Source of the DNA: Kitasatospora phosalacinea
Lineage (GTDB): Bacteria > Actinomycetota > Actinomycetes > Streptomycetales > Streptomycetaceae
Assembly: GCF_030268885.1 (NCBI RefSeq)
Contig: NZ_BSSA01000018.1
Coordinates: 109,590-173,589 of the forward strand
Length of the DNA stretch: 64,000 bases
Reading direction: 5' to 3'
Part shown: positions 63,814-64,000 of the stretch, in pieces
How the letters are laid out: every line of letters starts with the position of its first letter
Position numbering within the stretch: position 1 is the stretch's first letter
Notes under the pieces: model-generated
What the model was told of the DNA's origin: nothing
Seen by the model: only the letters and a program-made list of their open reading frames with translations
Database searches by the model: none
Made by a program: the position numbers and the translations under genes

Positions 63814-64000
63814 GTGTCTCGCCGCCTGTTCACCTCGGAGTCCGTCACCGAGGGCCACCCCGACAAGATCGCTGACCAGATCAGCGACACCGTCCTGGAC
63901 GCCCTCCTCAAGGACGACCCGACCTCCCGCGTCGCCGTGGAGACGCTGATCACCACCGGCCTGGTGCACATCGCCGGCGAGGTCACCACCAAGGCGTACG
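63814..64000 (+). CDS. metK: S-adenosylmethionine synthetase, N-terminal part (cut by window edge)
   Basis: Makes SAM from Met and ATP. The 62 residues seen, from GTG 63814, read SRRLFTSESVTEGHPDKIADQ, the conserved N-terminus with the ATP-site His of EGHPDK, followed by ISDTVLDALL and VAVETLITTG. GGGAG lies 8 bases upstream of the start. The remainder lies outside the window. coaBC-metK is the usual order. Confidence 0.94.
   Translation, partial: MSRRLFTSESVTEGHPDKIADQISDTVLDALLKDDPTSRVAVETLITTGLVHIAGEVTTKAY

Overview
The window is a very GC-rich chromosomal segment from a member of the Streptomycetaceae (Streptomyces or Kitasatospora; I cannot separate these by eye). The evidence is a full-length BldD with its c-di-GMP motif, the actinobacterial nucleoid protein sIHF, extreme third-position GC, frequent GTG and TTG starts, and a gene order typical of the conserved core of these chromosomes. 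I count 64 protein genes, two of them cut by the window edges. I see no tRNA, rRNA, CRISPR array, insertion sequence or prophage.

Layout. 1-8.9 kb: ruvA(end)-ruvB, yajC-secD-secF, apt, relA and a lipoprotein. 8.9-11.2 kb (minus strand): a DUF349 coiled-coil protein and a membrane-anchored cyclophilin. 11.3-19.9 kb: metallo-hydrolase-hisS-aspS, a GNAT/LysR convergent pair, a PPK2 kinase, a YciO protein and rarA. 19.9-23 kb: rpsD behind a long structured leader, facing a STAND ATPase. 23-27.3 kb: two small envelope-type genes, then alaS-ruvX. 27.3-30.4 kb: two consecutive mltG genes. 30.4-36 kb: an ABC ATPase and a GNAT enzyme coupled to aroE, then aroC-aroK-aroB-aroQ. 36-43.8 kb: an accessory block with a P-loop protein, an SDR/TetR divergent pair, an Fpg/Nei glycosylase, a DUF6445-like oxygenase, a B12-riboswitch-controlled Ni/Co transporter, an EamA/XRE divergent pair and zinc-free L33/L31 paralogues. 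43.9-48.6 kb: M24-family protein, efp, nusB, a thioesterase, an unknown gene and bldD. 48.8-60.7 kb: the pyrimidine cluster pyrR-pyrB-pyrC-(membrane protein)-carA-carB, then pyrD-pyrK-like-pyrD1-like-pyrF. 60.9-64 kb: sIHF, gmk, rpoZ, coaBC and the start of metK.

How the genes work together. Many neighbours overlap by GTGA or ATGA (hisS-aspS, alaS-ruvX, ABC-GNAT-aroE, aroC-aroK, aroB-aroQ, pyrB-pyrC, carA-carB), which indicates translationally coupled operons. Nearly perfect GC hairpins, usually without a U-tract, separate these units. RNA-level control is visible at three places: a cobalamin riboswitch before the Ni/Co transporter, a PyrR binding loop touching the pyrR ribosome binding site, and a multi-hairpin rpsD leader ending in an attenuator-like terminator. 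At least eight genes appear to be leaderless, with a -10 hexamer ending 7-8 nt before the start codon.

Most interesting. Between an intact class 2 pyrD and pyrF sits a coupled PyrK-like/PyrD1B-like pair. The PyrK-like protein keeps its four [2Fe-2S] cysteines, but the PyrD-like protein has Val where class 1B enzymes carry the catalytic Cys. It therefore looks like a repurposed flavin/iron-sulfur oxidoreductase inside the pyrimidine operon. Other points worth a second look are the rpsD leader, twin 23-bp operators between the SDR and TetR genes, an M24 protein lacking both Asp metal ligands, and the tandem MltG genes.
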